From the NCBI GenBank assembly GCA_965198045.1, contig CBDAOL010000011.1:372001-436000 (forward strand): DNA of 64,000 bases, given 5' to 3'. Source of the stretch: CBDDEC01 sp965198045. GTDB taxonomy: Bacteria > Chloroflexota > Dehalococcoidia > UBA2979. Below the pieces are notes generated by a model that did no database searches, had not been told where the DNA came from, and saw nothing but the letters and a program-made list of their open reading frames with translations. The translations under genes and the position numbers were made by a program. Shown piece after piece: positions 14,277-24,049 of this stretch (position 1 is its first letter; each line of letters begins with the position of its first letter).

Positions 14277-16550
14277 TCATCCTGCTCGTAGACAACGACG
14301 CCGTCTCCGATCGCTACGGTCGCACGACGGACGTTTCTCCGGGTTCGTCACGGTGCATGTGAAGTGATCCGTCGGCAGCACGAGGTCGCCCGAGCAGGTG
14401 CCCGAGGACACCGCACCGTCCGGCGCGTTCAGTTCCACGACGTTCCAGTCCGCGTTGAGGAACAGGATCATCGTCAGGCTCTCACCCGACATGAGCGAGA
14501 ACTCGCTCACGGAGTTGAGTTGGCCGTGCGTCAGGCGGAAGTCGTAGCTCACGCCGGCCTCGCCGCCAACCTTCTCGACCGTGAGCTCGGCAATGACCGG
14601 CTCCGGTGGCGTGAAGGACAGCACGGTCACCGAGTCGCTGTCGGAGACTTCCTGGTCGGCCGTGACCACGATGATGTTGGTCACGCTGCCATCGGAGCTG
14701 AAGGTGACCTCAGTCGACCCCTGGCAGCTCTGACCGATGGCGAGGCTGCCGCAGTTCGCGTCGAGGCCGTTGTGCGTGTCGTCGTCGACCTGCACGCCCG
14801 TCAGCGCTACATCCCCGTCGTTGATCGCCGTCCAGGTATACGTGACCGTGTCACCGACTTCGACGGCGTGCGGGCCATCGACGCCGTCGACCTTCTTGTC
14901 GATCGAGACGTGCGGCGTGCCCTCGAAGACGTTCGTGAACTCGCACGTGACCGCGCGCTCCTCATCGATGGTCAACGCGCCGCCCTCGGAGGACATCAGC
15001 GCCTCGTTCTCGTCGCGGCACCCGAGGACCGAGAGCGCGTAGAGCGGGACGCTGACCTCGCCGACGGTGTGCGCGCCGGGGGCGACGTCGTTCGCGACGC
15101 CCTGGTCGACGTTGTCGCCGTCGAGCGTGAGCTGGAAGTCGCCCACGTCGAGGTCACCACCGATGACCGAGACCTTCACCAGCGTGATCGTCGGCTGATA
15201 GACCTCGACGGTGATGTCGTCGTCGTCGTCCGGGCCCTCGGACGTGGTCACCGTGGCGATGTTCGTCACGTCGCCCGCGTCGTCGAGCTGCACGTCGACC
15301 TCGAGGTCGCAGGTATCGCCCGGCTCCAGCGTGCCGCAGTCGAAGTCGAGCACGTCGTGCGTGTCGTCGTCGACGATGACGTCGGTCAGGGTCACGTTGC
15401 CGGTGTTCGTGACGAGCCACGTGTAGGTCACCGTCGTGCCGACCGGGACCGAGATCTCGTCGTCTCCGCCGTTGACCTGCTTGTCGATCGAGACCGAGGG
15501 AGCCCCGCGGTACTCGTTCGTCAACGTGCAAACCACGTTCTGCTGGTCAATCACCTCGATCGAACCGTCGGTGACTGTCACCTCGTTCTGCTGCTCGTCG
15601 ACACACGCGATGCCGGTGAGCTCGTAGAGGTCCTCAGCGTCCTCGCCCACGGTGTGGGCGCCGACCTCGACCTCGATCGTCGTGTCCTGCGAGACAATGT
15701 CGCCATCGAGGCGCAGATCGAAGTCGGCGGCCGCGAGCGGGCCGTCGCCGAGCACGTCCTTGCGCAGCTCGACCGAGGTCAGACAGTTGGCTGCGATGTC
15801 CCCAAGGATCGAGGGCAGCAGGCCGACCGTCGTGGTGAAGACGGCGTCCGGGCTGGCCACCCAGCCGGCCCGCATCACGCTGTCAGCGTCGAAGCCGGCA
15901 GGCGGCTGCCCACTGGTGTCGATGCCGATCACGGTGACGTGCGCGCCGCCGAGCTTGGCGGCGTTCGCCGCGCTGATCGCCGCGCTGACCGCCGAGTCGT
16001 TGACGGTCGTGGTGGTGCCGGGGCGGTTCGGGTTGCCGTCCGTCATCACGATCAGGTGGTCGACGCCAGCGCCGGCGCTGATCCCCGCGGCCCAGTTGGT
16101 GAAGCCACCAACACCGGGCACGGCGTCGATAGCCGCGTTGATCACGCCCAGGTTGCTCGAGCCGGCCTCCGTGACCCCGGCGCCGGTGGCGAAGTGGGCG
16201 ATGCGGAATGTGGCGCTCGAGTCGACAGCGAGCACAGCAGAGACAAACGTCTGTGCGTCCGCCTTCACCGAGTTCAGGTTGCCCTGCGTGAAGCTGCCCG
16301 AGGTGTCGAAGACCAGCGAGAAGTCGCCGCTACACGAGAGCGGCAGCGGCGGGTTCGCCCCGGGCTGCACGGGCGGCGCCTCCTGGAGAATCAGCCGTGA
16401 ATGCTCCTCGTGGGGCGCGCTCGAAGCGGCCTGGGCGTCTGGTGCGCTGGCCAACAGTAATACCAGCGCGGCGGCCAACGTCATGAGGACGCTTGCGGCG
16501 ACGACCTGAAGGTCGAACCCAAGGCCCGAGTGGAACTGGCTCCGAGACAT
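14277..16550 (-). CDS. Large secreted vWA / DUF11-like surface protein, C terminus lost
   Basis: 757 codons. A signal peptide (TM about residues 15-40) is followed by a von Willebrand A domain (about 75-265) with MIDAS DTSGS and MTDGNPN. Repeated DUF11/SpaA-like domains follow: VTYTWLVTNTGNVTLTDV and VTYTWTAINDGDVALTG, alternating with a cysteine-containing 'GAHTVGE' unit. The last recognisable domain (VEKVGGEAGVSYDFRLTHGQ ... FTCTVTNPE) matches one in the 47-kb surface protein. After CTVTNPE the frame runs about 20 codons into antisense-like Arg residues, because the gene is fused near 14345 to the ATPase remnant; no C-terminal membrane anchor remains. ATG at 16550 with GGAGGGAG upstream. 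Confidence 0.8.
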   Translation of the reverse strand: MSRSQFHSGLGFDLQVVAASVLMTLAAALVLLLASAPDAQAASSAPHEEHSRLILQEAPPVQPGANPPLPLSCSGDFSLVFDTSGSFTQGNLNSVKADAQTFVSAVLAVDSSATFRIAHFATGAGVTEAGSSNLGVINAAIDAVPGVGGFTNWAAGISAGAGVDHLIVMTDGNPNRPGTTTTVNDSAVSAAISAANAAKLGGAHVTVIGIDTSGQPPAGFDADSVMRAGWVASPDAVFTTTVGLLPSILGDIAANCLTSVELRKDVLGDGPLAAADFDLRLDGDIVSQDTTIEVEVGAHTVGEDAEDLYELTGIACVDEQQNEVTVTDGSIEVIDQQNVVCTLTNEYRGAPSVSIDKQVNGGDDEISVPVGTTVTYTWLVTNTGNVTLTDVIVDDDTHDVLDFDCGTLEPGDTCDLEVDVQLDDAGDVTNIATVTTSEGPDDDDDITVEVYQPTITLVKVSVIGGDLDVGDFQLTLDGDNVDQGVANDVAPGAHTVGEVSVPLYALSVLGCRDENEALMSSEGGALTIDEERAVTCEFTNVFEGTPHVSIDKKVDGVDGPHAVEVGDTVTYTWTAINDGDVALTGVQVDDDTHNGLDANCGSLAIGQSCQGSTEVTFSSDGSVTNIIVVTADQEVSDSDSVTVLSFTPPEPVIAELTVEKVGGEAGVSYDFRLTHGQLNSVSEFSLMSGESLTMILFLNADWNVVELNAPDGAVSSGTCSGDLVLPTDHFTCTVTNPEKRPSCDRSDRRRRRCLRAG

Positions 16551-17187
16551 AGCGGACTCCCTCCGACAGGGCAGATCTCTGCCCCTCGACTAGGCGATGG
16601 ACTAGGAGGGGAGTGGCGTCGCGGAGAGACTGTCAACGACGGTCCGGAGTTGATCGGAGTAAGAGAGACATATCCCGTGAACCGGCCTGGGCCCAGCCGG
16701 AATCGTCGATCCAGCCTGAAGTGACGCGCTCATCGACCGCTAGGACTGCCCGCGCGGCGCGCTCGATGAAACGCTCTTCGCTGATCTGAGCAGCGATGTC
16801 GGTGCGTCAGGCGCCGTCGTGGAGACGGCCTTCATCGTCGAGCTGTTCGCATTGCTCGCCGAGCGCAGGCTACGCCGCATGGACCTGGCGTAAGGCGGTC
16901 AATCCGCTTCGTTCAACGGTGGCCCCCGCATAGGTCGCTATTCTGGCGGATGCTCTGTGAACCGGCCCCAGCGTCCCCCGTCTGTCCGCGGCTCCCGTTC
17001 GGGACGCAAGCTTCCGTGGGATCTGCCGAAGATCAGGACAATCGCTCGAGCTGGCGGGGCTCACGTGATGTGCTGCGGAGGACGGACCCCATCTCGAGAG
17101 AATCCGCGATGAGGTCATTACGGAATCTTCGCGTTCCGGAACAGTTGCTACGCAAGGCTTAGACCGTTGCCTAAGCGGGGAGTACAG
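16551..17187. other. Intergenic region between surface protein and TadG-like gene
   Basis: Divergent promoter region for the flanking genes. One open stretch, 16744-16893 on the plus strand, encodes about 49 coding-like residues (AVVETAFIVELFALLAERR) but has no start codon and may be a gene scrap. Nothing else is supported. Confidence 0.4.
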
Positions 17188-18310
17188 ATGCCGCAAGACG
17201 CGCACCGCAAGCGAGCCGAGGATGGGCAGAGCATCATTCTGCTCACCCTGCTTCTGCCAGCGCTCATCGGGTTCATGATTCTGGTGGTCATGGCCGGTCA
17301 GATCACGGTCGATCGGCGCGACCTGCAGAGCGATGTTGACCGTGCCGCACTGGCCGCCGCCCTTGACCTGCCGAATGCCGCTGTCGGGATCAGCGCTGGT
17401 TACACCTGGCTCGAGCGTAACGCGGTCGACACTACGGACCCCGAGGTGACGGTCACGATCATCACGCCGTACCAGGGCAACCCGAACCGCGTCTACGTCC
17501 ACGTCGAGCGACCGATCAGGTCCTCACTGAACTTCGGCCTGGTGCCGCAGATCAGCGCCAGCGCGGAAGGCCACAGGCGAGGGCGGAAACTACGCGATCT
17601 TCACGATGGAGGACAGCTGCGGCGCCTCTGATCCCCTCGAACTCTCGGGGTCGGTCAACTTCTTCGGCGGCGCCGTGCACTCGAACAGCAAGATCAAGAT
17701 CAACGGGTCGGACAACGACTTCGACGGCGAAGTGACGTTCCAGTGCGTCATCGACATCAGCGGATCGAACAACGAGTTCGACCCCGGTTGGCAAGACATC
17801 GACGCGATCATCGACCCGCCGCTCGACCTGACCTACGACGACTTCTCCTGCGATGTCGAGGTCAACGGTGACCTGGACCTCAACGGCGACGACTCCTATT
17901 GGAACGACCCGGGGAGCAAGACCTCGCTGAAGACCGGGACCTACTGCGCGACCGGCAAGATCCAGCTCTCCGGCTCCGATGTGACCGGCGAGGTCACGCT
18001 CGTCGCCCGAGGCGAGCTGCAGGTGTCGGGTAGCGACTTCACACTTTCGCCGGACCCGAACGACCCGAATGGGGTGCTGCTCTTCTCGTACGCCAACTCC
18101 TCCTCCGCGATGGACATCTCCGGTAGCGGTGGCGACTGGGAGGGGATCATCCACGCGCCTCGCGGGACGGCGAAGATGCAGGGCTCGGACAACCTGACCG
18201 TGACGGGCAGCATCATCGCCAAGAAGGTGAAGGTCTCCGGGTCCGACTTCACGATGCAGGCCTCGCTGAACAGCGGTGGCGGAGCAGACTACATCTACCT
18301 GGTCAAGTGA
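17188..18310 (+). pseudogene. TadG-like Flp-pilus-associated protein, frameshifted
   Basis: The ATG at 17188 (GGGGAG upstream) begins MPQDAHRKRAEDGQSIILLT. An N-terminal TM helix and the TadE/TadG signature DRAALAAALDLPNA (about 58-71) follow, then a pseudopilin-like domain. Near 17578 the frame shifts: RGGNYAIFTMEDSCGASDPL continues in the next frame to 18310 as a beta-solenoid-like domain rich in 'SGSD/NGSD' repeats. The halves join without loss, so this is one gene of about 370 residues with one indel. Tad-type proteins act in pilus or secretion systems; no tadA/B/C genes are nearby. Confidence 0.65.
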
Positions 18311-18731
18311 GAACCGTCCGGAGTTCAGCATGATCTCGACGGCTGTTGGGTCGAGGGGGAACGCGAACGGAGTTTCAACGTTCTATCCGCTGTGTGACTG
18401 GCCGGGCAATCGCAAGTTCACGATCCAGGCGACGATCGTAAACGCAGCCGACTACGCCGCCAAACCGGGCAGCACCGACGCGGATTCGGCGAGCCGATTG
18501 TCTTCCTCCAGCGGTAGTCTCAGAGCCGGCCGTACATCTCGGCCCGCTAAGGCGGCTCGCCCTCGACTAGCGCCCCGAACCAGATCCCACCCAGCGACGG
18601 CTCTGACGAGAACCTTACGGATGCAGACGTCCACATAATTCGCGTTTGCCATGTGACAAGTGAAGGCACGAAGTGGCCCTCGTATCAAGAACTGCGCGCT
18701 CGGCGCCAAGCGAGTTGTAGGAGCCGATCCA
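18311..18731. other. Gene-free gap between two TadG-like genes
   Basis: No frame on either strand reads as a protein. The far end supplies the GGAG ribosome site of the next gene. It may be a decayed gene. Confidence 0.4.
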
Positions 18732-19907
18732 ATGCGCGATGACCAGCGATTCGGATTCCTTCGAGGCCGCGACCGCGGGCAGACCCTCATGCTCGCCCGG
18801 CTGTTCCTCTTCCTGTTTCTGGTCGGAGCCACTCTGGTCGTTGACCTCGGGCGCGTCTATGTCGCGCGTCGGTCGGCACAGGCGGCCGTCGACTTTGCCG
18901 CGCTGGCGGCGGCCCAGGAGCTGCCACGCAGCGACCTGGAGTCGAACATCCCCCAGATGGTCAACGACGCGGTGCTCCAGGCGAATACTTACCTCCGGCT
19001 GAACTCACATGACCCGATGGACACCGATGTGTACGCGACGATCACGCCCTACTACGAAGGCGAGGTGCGAAAAATCCGCGTCCAGGTGAAGCGCGACCAC
19101 TCCTGGATCTTCGCCGGCTTCTTTGGCGTCCCTGACCCCACCGTCGGCGCGAGCGCCGTCGCCGAGGCCAACTCGACGCCACGCGATGTGATGGTGGTGC
19201 TCGACCGCTCCGGCTCGATGTGCCTCGAGTCACACGGCGGGACGATGAGCGTCTGTCCAGACCTCACGGATAACGGTGACGGGGACACTGACGACCCCGG
19301 CGAGCGCTGGGAGCCGTTCGACACCATGCGCGACGCCGCGAGCGATTTCACCACCGCGTTCACTCCGCAGCTCGATGGTCTCCCGTTCGACTTCCTCGGC
19401 GTCGTTTCCTACTCAAGCACGGCCTCGCTCGATACCGGCTTGACGATCGACTACGGAGCCCCCGGTACGGCCTACGAGAACGCGATCAACTCGATCGTCC
19501 CGACGGGTCGAACGAACATCGGGCACGCCCTGGCGCAGGCGCGGAAGGAGATCGAGGCCAACGGCCACTCAGGTGCCGTGCAAGCCATCGTCCTGCTCAC
19601 CGACGGCGACGGGAATGTCTACAACTCTGGTTCCGAGGCGAACCCGAGCTGGACAAATTGCTCGACAGGATGCGGCGCCTCGAAGGACTACGCACTGGCG
19701 CAGGCGCGCCTCGCCGCGAGCCAGGGCATGGCGCTGTACACCATCGGCCTGACCGACAACGCCGGGAAGGACCTGCTGGTCCAGATCGCGCAGATTGGAC
19801 AGCAGGACGGCGGCGGCGGCGCGTTCTTCGACGTGTCGGACCCCGACCAGCTGACCGAGACGTTCCTCGAGATCGCCGCACTGATCCAGCTCTCGCTCGT
19901 CGAGTAG
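18732..19907 (+). CDS. TadG-like protein with von Willebrand A domain
   Basis: A 391-residue protein. An N-terminal TM helix (about 18-40) is followed by the TadE/G-like VDFAALAAAQELPRSD and an Ig-like spacer. The vWA domain (about 150-385) has MIDAS DRSGS, a conserved T in TGRTNIGHA and LTDGDGN. The acidic stretch between MIDAS and the first helix (NGDGDTDDPGE) looks Ca2+-binding. Start ATG at 18732 with GGAG 8 nt upstream; a longer frame to 18660 lacks a ribosome site. With the preceding gene it forms a TadG-like pair that probably makes an adhesive surface or envelope complex. Confidence 0.8.
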   Translation: MRDDQRFGFLRGRDRGQTLMLARLFLFLFLVGATLVVDLGRVYVARRSAQAAVDFAALAAAQELPRSDLESNIPQMVNDAVLQANTYLRLNSHDPMDTDVYATITPYYEGEVRKIRVQVKRDHSWIFAGFFGVPDPTVGASAVAEANSTPRDVMVVLDRSGSMCLESHGGTMSVCPDLTDNGDGDTDDPGERWEPFDTMRDAASDFTTAFTPQLDGLPFDFLGVVSYSSTASLDTGLTIDYGAPGTAYENAINSIVPTGRTNIGHALAQARKEIEANGHSGAVQAIVLLTDGDGNVYNSGSEANPSWTNCSTGCGASKDYALAQARLAASQGMALYTIGLTDNAGKDLLVQIAQIGQQDGGGGAFFDVSDPDQLTETFLEIAALIQLSLVE

Positions 19908-20077
19908 TAGCAGCCATCGACGACCCGACGGTGAGCACGTTCAAGCCCACCACCGGTGCAGCCGCTTCGTGGAGCACTCGATAGCACCGTCGTGATGCCG
20001 GTCTGGTTCGGCGTCGCCGGAGGCTCGCAAGCGGGCATCGCGATCAGGGACGTGCGGACAGTCTGAACTCCGTGGAA

Positions 20078-20105
20078 GGGGGCGGCCGCTCGGCCGCCCC
20101 CTTCG
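20078..20105 (+). terminator. Terminator hairpin after the vWA gene
   Basis: GGGGGCGGCC (20078-20087), loop GCTC, GGCCGCCCCC (20092-20101), then a short TT. A very stable stem with a weak T-tract. Confidence 0.6.
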
Positions 20106-20190
20106 CGTGGCTCTGCCGCATGAACCCGCCTCCGCCTCTCGCTCGGCTCGAGGCTTCGACGTACCGTGGGCCTCCGTCGAGGAGGGCGCC

Positions 20191-20979
20191 ATGGCTGAGG
20201 ACATTCGGGTCGACATCGCCGACCACATCGCGACGGTGACGTTCGACCGTCCGCAGCGTCGCAACGCGATCACCTTCGAGATGTGGCACGAGCTACGGCA
20301 GGCGATCGTCGACCTCGACGCCAGCGACGAGGCACGCGTGATGGTCTTCACCGGCACCGGCGACGAGGCATTCTCGGCCGGCGCGGACATCAGCCAGTTC
20401 GAGACGCATCGCAACAGCGCCCCGCAGGCCGCCATCTACAACGCTGCATTCGATGACGCGATGGACGCCGCCGAGGCGTCCGGCAAGCCGACGATCGCCA
20501 TGATCAAGGGCGCCTGCGTCGGCGGCGGGTTCGAGTTCTCCTCGGCCTGCGACATCCGTGTCGGAGCGGATAATGCGCGCTTCGGGGTGCCGATTGCCCG
20601 CCTCGGGCTGCCGATCGCCTTCCGCGAGATGCGTCGCGTGATCAGAGCGATCGGCCACGCGAAGACGATGGAGCTGCTGTTCACCGCGGATCTGTTGTCC
20701 GCTGAGGAGGCGCATCGCGTCGGCTTCCTCAACCACCTCGTGCCGCTCGCCGAGGTCGAGTCGTTCACGCTCGACATGGCGCACCGCATCGCGGCGCTGG
20801 CGCCCGTCGTGCACCGCGTGCACAAGCAGATCGCGACGACGGTCCTCGAGAATCCTTCGCTCGCGAGCCTGACGGAGGCCGACCACGCGCTGGCGCTGTC
20901 CCCGTACGACACAGAGGACTTCCAGGAGGGCTGGCGCGCGTTCCTCGAAAAGCGCGATCCGGAGTTCAACGGCCGCTAA
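20191..20979 (+). CDS. Enoyl-CoA hydratase/isomerase family protein
   Basis: A 262-residue crotonase. The oxyanion-hole segments are AFSAGADISQF (60-70) and CVGGGFEF (109-116). E115 aligns with the first catalytic glutamate (GGGCE in hydratases). The second glutamate, normally in FGxPE, is replaced by isoleucine (FGVPI, residue 135), so classical hydration of 2-enoyl-CoA is uncertain; an isomerase, lyase or hydrolase role is possible. Start ATG at 20191 with GAGGAGG upstream; the longer frame from 20107 adds a non-family tail. Confidence 0.85.
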   Translation: MAEDIRVDIADHIATVTFDRPQRRNAITFEMWHELRQAIVDLDASDEARVMVFTGTGDEAFSAGADISQFETHRNSAPQAAIYNAAFDDAMDAAEASGKPTIAMIKGACVGGGFEFSSACDIRVGADNARFGVPIARLGLPIAFREMRRVIRAIGHAKTMELLFTADLLSAEEAHRVGFLNHLVPLAEVESFTLDMAHRIAALAPVVHRVHKQIATTVLENPSLASLTEADHALALSPYDTEDFQEGWRAFLEKRDPEFNGR

Positions 20980-21074
20980 ACCCCTCCGTATCAATCTCGA
21001 CTTCACCGAGGGAACGTCGCAGGCCCCTACGATCGTCAGAGTGACAGGGGCGCGCCACGCGCCCGAGGAGGACG

Positions 21075-22292
21075 ATGAGCTTCCGTGACGAGCTCGAGAC
21101 GCGCTCCGGCGACTGGGTGCGCGAGGGCGTGATCTCCGAGGCCCAACGCGGCGCCATCCTGGACCGGACGCCGGAGCCGGAGGGTGTCTGGTCGCGGCGT
21201 CTGGTGCCCGGCCTGACCGTCTTCGGGGCGGTGGTCGTCGTGCTCGGTCTCGTGCTGCTCGTCAGCGCGAACTGGGACGAAATTCCGCGCGTCGTCAAGC
21301 TGGTCGCGGGCGTCGTCCTGCTCGCCGCGTGCCAGGGCGTCGGCTACTGGATCGCCTTCGGCCCGCTGGCGAGGCGCAATAGCGGCATCGCGCTGATGAT
21401 GATCGGCTCCGGCGTCCTCGTCGGTGACCTCGCACTCGTGGCGCAGCAGTACAACGTCGAGGCGAACCCCTCGCGCCTGATCCTCGCCGCGTGGCTGCTC
21501 GGGCTCGCCGGGATGCCGTACCTCCTACGCTCGCGCGTGTTCGCGCTGTTCAGCGCTGGCGTGCTCATTGCCGGGCTCGCGACCGAAGCGGGACATGACC
21601 GCTCCCCGATCGATATCGATCCAATCGCCGGCATCCTCATGTTCGTCGCCGTCGGGATTGGCGTGGCGGCCCTGGGCGCGGGTCACCGACTTGCGCGCTT
21701 CGCCTCGCTGGCAATGCCGATCGAGGCCGCCGGTGCGGCGGTGGCGCTGACGCTGATCTACCTGCTCGGCTTCTACCGCCACTTCATCGACGGCTTCGAC
21801 GCGGACGTGACCTGGGACACCGCCAGCGCACCGTGGCTGCTGCTCGGGCTGCCGGCGCTGATCGTCGTCGGTGTTACGGCGGCGTGGCTGAGGCGAAGTC
21901 GCTTCCGTCTGGCGGGCGGTAGCGAACTCGCGATCGGGCTCATGGCGGTGGCCGCGCTCGTGGTGATCGGCTTCGTCGCGATCGTCCTCGTCACCCCGCG
22001 CGAGTCGGCTGAGCAAGAGGTCATCAGCTGGACCGCCGGCTTCTGGATCGCCGGGCTCGTCCTCCCGGCGCTCATGATCTGGCTCGGCGTGCTCTTCAAG
22101 CGCAGCTGGTGGATCAACGTCGCGCTGGTCTACCTCGGCCTCTTCGTCATCACCCGCTACTTCGACACGTTCGGTGACTACACACAGACCGGCGCGGTGT
22201 TCGTCGGCGCGGGCGTCGTCGTGCTCGTCGTCGCGTTTGCCCTCGAGCGTTCGAGGCGCGCCCTGACGTCGCTCGCGGAGCGGGCGTCGTGA
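21075..22292 (+). CDS. DUF2157 domain-containing membrane protein
   Basis: A 405-residue protein. A soluble N-terminal DUF2157 segment (LETRSGDWVREGVISEAQRG) is followed by about ten hydrophobic helices from residue 50 onward. The family commonly precedes a GDYXXLXY-motif gene, and here the next gene starts within its stop codon (GTGA overlap). Function is unknown; the pair probably forms a membrane complex. Start ATG at 21075 with GAGGAGG 5 nt upstream. Confidence 0.85.
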   Translation: MSFRDELETRSGDWVREGVISEAQRGAILDRTPEPEGVWSRRLVPGLTVFGAVVVVLGLVLLVSANWDEIPRVVKLVAGVVLLAACQGVGYWIAFGPLARRNSGIALMMIGSGVLVGDLALVAQQYNVEANPSRLILAAWLLGLAGMPYLLRSRVFALFSAGVLIAGLATEAGHDRSPIDIDPIAGILMFVAVGIGVAALGAGHRLARFASLAMPIEAAGAAVALTLIYLLGFYRHFIDGFDADVTWDTASAPWLLLGLPALIVVGVTAAWLRRSRFRLAGGSELAIGLMAVAALVVIGFVAIVLVTPRESAEQEVISWTAGFWIAGLVLPALMIWLGVLFKRSWWINVALVYLGLFVITRYFDTFGDYTQTGAVFVGAGVVVLVVAFALERSRRALTSLAERAS

Positions 22293-22478
22293 GCGCCTGG
22301 CTGGCGGCGAACCGCCGCCTCGCCGTCTTCGGCGCGCTCGTCGCGCTGCAGGTCGTGGCCGTCGTCGCCTTCATCGGCCGAGAGGAGCTGTTCCTGCGCA
22401 CCGGCACGGAGATCCTCGTGGAGTCGCGGCCGGTCGACCCACGCGACCCGTTGCGTGGCGATTTCATCATCCTTAGCT

Positions 22479-24049
22479 GAGGCTGTCGCACAAACCCACG
22501 AAGAGGGGGACATCGCTATACGATGAGCATGGCGGCGGGGGCGGAGTGATTCCGAGGTGCCGCCGTGACCCAGCGTTTCTTGCCGTGCGACCGTGACCAG
22601 CAATACCTGATGCCCGCCAGCCTCCGCGACTGGCTGCCCGGGGACCACCTCGCGTGGTTCGTGCTCGATGCGGTCAGCCAGTTGGACCTCACCGCGTTCT
22701 ACGAGCGCTACCGCGAGGACGGTTGGGGGCGGAAGGCGTACGAGCCGTCGATGATGGTCGCGCTCGTGCTCTACGCCTACTGCGAGGGCGAGCGCTCGAG
22801 CCGCCAGATCGAACGGCGCTGCCGGGAGGACATCGCCCTCCGGGTGCTGACCGCGAACCAGCACCCCGACCACGCGACGATCTGCCGTTTCCGCCAGCAG
22901 CACGAGGAGGCGCTCTCGGGACTGTTCGCCGAGGTGCTCAGGCTGTGCGCCGAGGCTGGTCTGGTGCGGGTCGGGGTGGTCGCGCTCGACGGGACCAAGC
23001 TGCACGCCAACGCCAGCCGTGAGCGCAACCGCACGGATGCGGACCTGGAGGCCGAGGTGCGGCGCATCCTCGACGAAGCGGAGCGGGTGGACGCCGAGGA
23101 GAACGCGCGCTTCGGCGACGCGCGGGGCGACGAGTTGGCTCCGGGATTCAGGGACCGCGAGGAGCGCCTGCAGCGGTTGCACGAGGCGCGGGAGCGACTG
23201 GCGGCCCGAGAGCGGGAGCGGCAGGAGGACTACGAGCAACGCCTCAGGAGCCGCGCGGAGAAGGACCGGCGCGGGCGCCGCCCGAAGCCGCCGCAGCCCG
23301 AGCAGGGTGCGAAGGTGAACGTCACCGACCCGGACAGCCGCGTGGTGCGCGACTATCACGGCTACTTCCAAGGCTACAACGTGCAGGCGGTGACGACCCT
23401 CGACCAGATCATCGTCGCGGCCGAGGAGAGCCGACAGGCGACCGACATGCACGAGCTGCAACCGATGATCGAGGTGATGCACCGCAACCTGCAGGCCGCA
23501 CACTGCGGGCCGGCGCGCGTGCTGCTGGCTGATGCCGGCTACTACTCCGAGGCGAACGTGCGGCAGGCGGGGAGCGCAGGTCCGGAGCTGCTGCTCGCGA
23601 CCCGCAGCGACCGCAACCGGCGCGTCGGCGCGGCGCCGCCGCGCGGGCGCATCCCTGCCGGGCTCTCCGTCCGTGAACGGATGGATCGCAAGCTGGTGAC
23701 GCAGCGTGGCCGGCGTCTCTACGAGCAGCGGCGCTGGATGATCGAACCCGTCTTCGGCGACGTCAAGGAGAACCGCGGCATCCGCCGGTTCATGCGGCGC
23801 GGGATCGCCTCGTGCGCCAGCGAATGGAAGCTGATCGCCGCCACCCACAACCTCAAGAAGCTCTATCGCCGGGCGCGGCCGTCCTCCTGGCCAGCGAACG
23901 GCAACCCCCGGCAAAGAGGCTGGTCTGCCGCCGTGGCGGCCGCGTAGCGCCGCTGCCCTGTGAGAGGCGGCTACTCCGCCCCGACAACCGACCGGCTGAC
24001 CTCTTGGCCCTCGTGGCGCTCCGCCCACGCCACTCCATGCGACAGCCTC
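22479..24049 (+). mobile_element. IS1182-like insertion sequence, copy 2 (1571 bp)
   Basis: Same ends (GAGGCTGTCGCA / TGCGACAGCCTC) and same length as copy 1, in the opposite orientation, flanked by AGCT at 22475-22478 and 24050-24053. It interrupts the GDYXXLXY gene. Confidence 0.93.
22565..23947 (+). CDS. IS1182-family-like DDE transposase, copy 2
   Basis: A 460-residue transposase, near-identical to copy 1. The four differences are A192, L279, E288 and V378. D142, D323 and E394 are conserved, so both copies look intact. The few changes mean the copies were not produced by one very recent event, or that one has since mutated. Confidence 0.93.
   Translation: MTQRFLPCDRDQQYLMPASLRDWLPGDHLAWFVLDAVSQLDLTAFYERYREDGWGRKAYEPSMMVALVLYAYCEGERSSRQIERRCREDIALRVLTANQHPDHATICRFRQQHEEALSGLFAEVLRLCAEAGLVRVGVVALDGTKLHANASRERNRTDADLEAEVRRILDEAERVDAEENARFGDARGDELAPGFRDREERLQRLHEARERLAARERERQEDYEQRLRSRAEKDRRGRRPKPPQPEQGAKVNVTDPDSRVVRDYHGYFQGYNVQAVTTLDQIIVAAEESRQATDMHELQPMIEVMHRNLQAAHCGPARVLLADAGYYSEANVRQAGSAGPELLLATRSDRNRRVGAAPPRGRIPAGLSVRERMDRKLVTQRGRRLYEQRRWMIEPVFGDVKENRGIRRFMRRGIASCASEWKLIAATHNLKKLYRRARPSSWPANGNPRQRGWSAAVAAA

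Noticed and set aside
14364..16400. 678-codon open frame opposite the vWA surface protein
   Set aside because: Its composition (RRGVDRDV-like, Asp/Arg/Val alternation) is the mirror of the real gene's codons; no domain or ribosome site. GC-rich antisense frames stay open by chance.
16870..17502. 210-codon minus-strand frame over the TadG-like gene
   Set aside because: Antisense to clear coding sequence, no motif.
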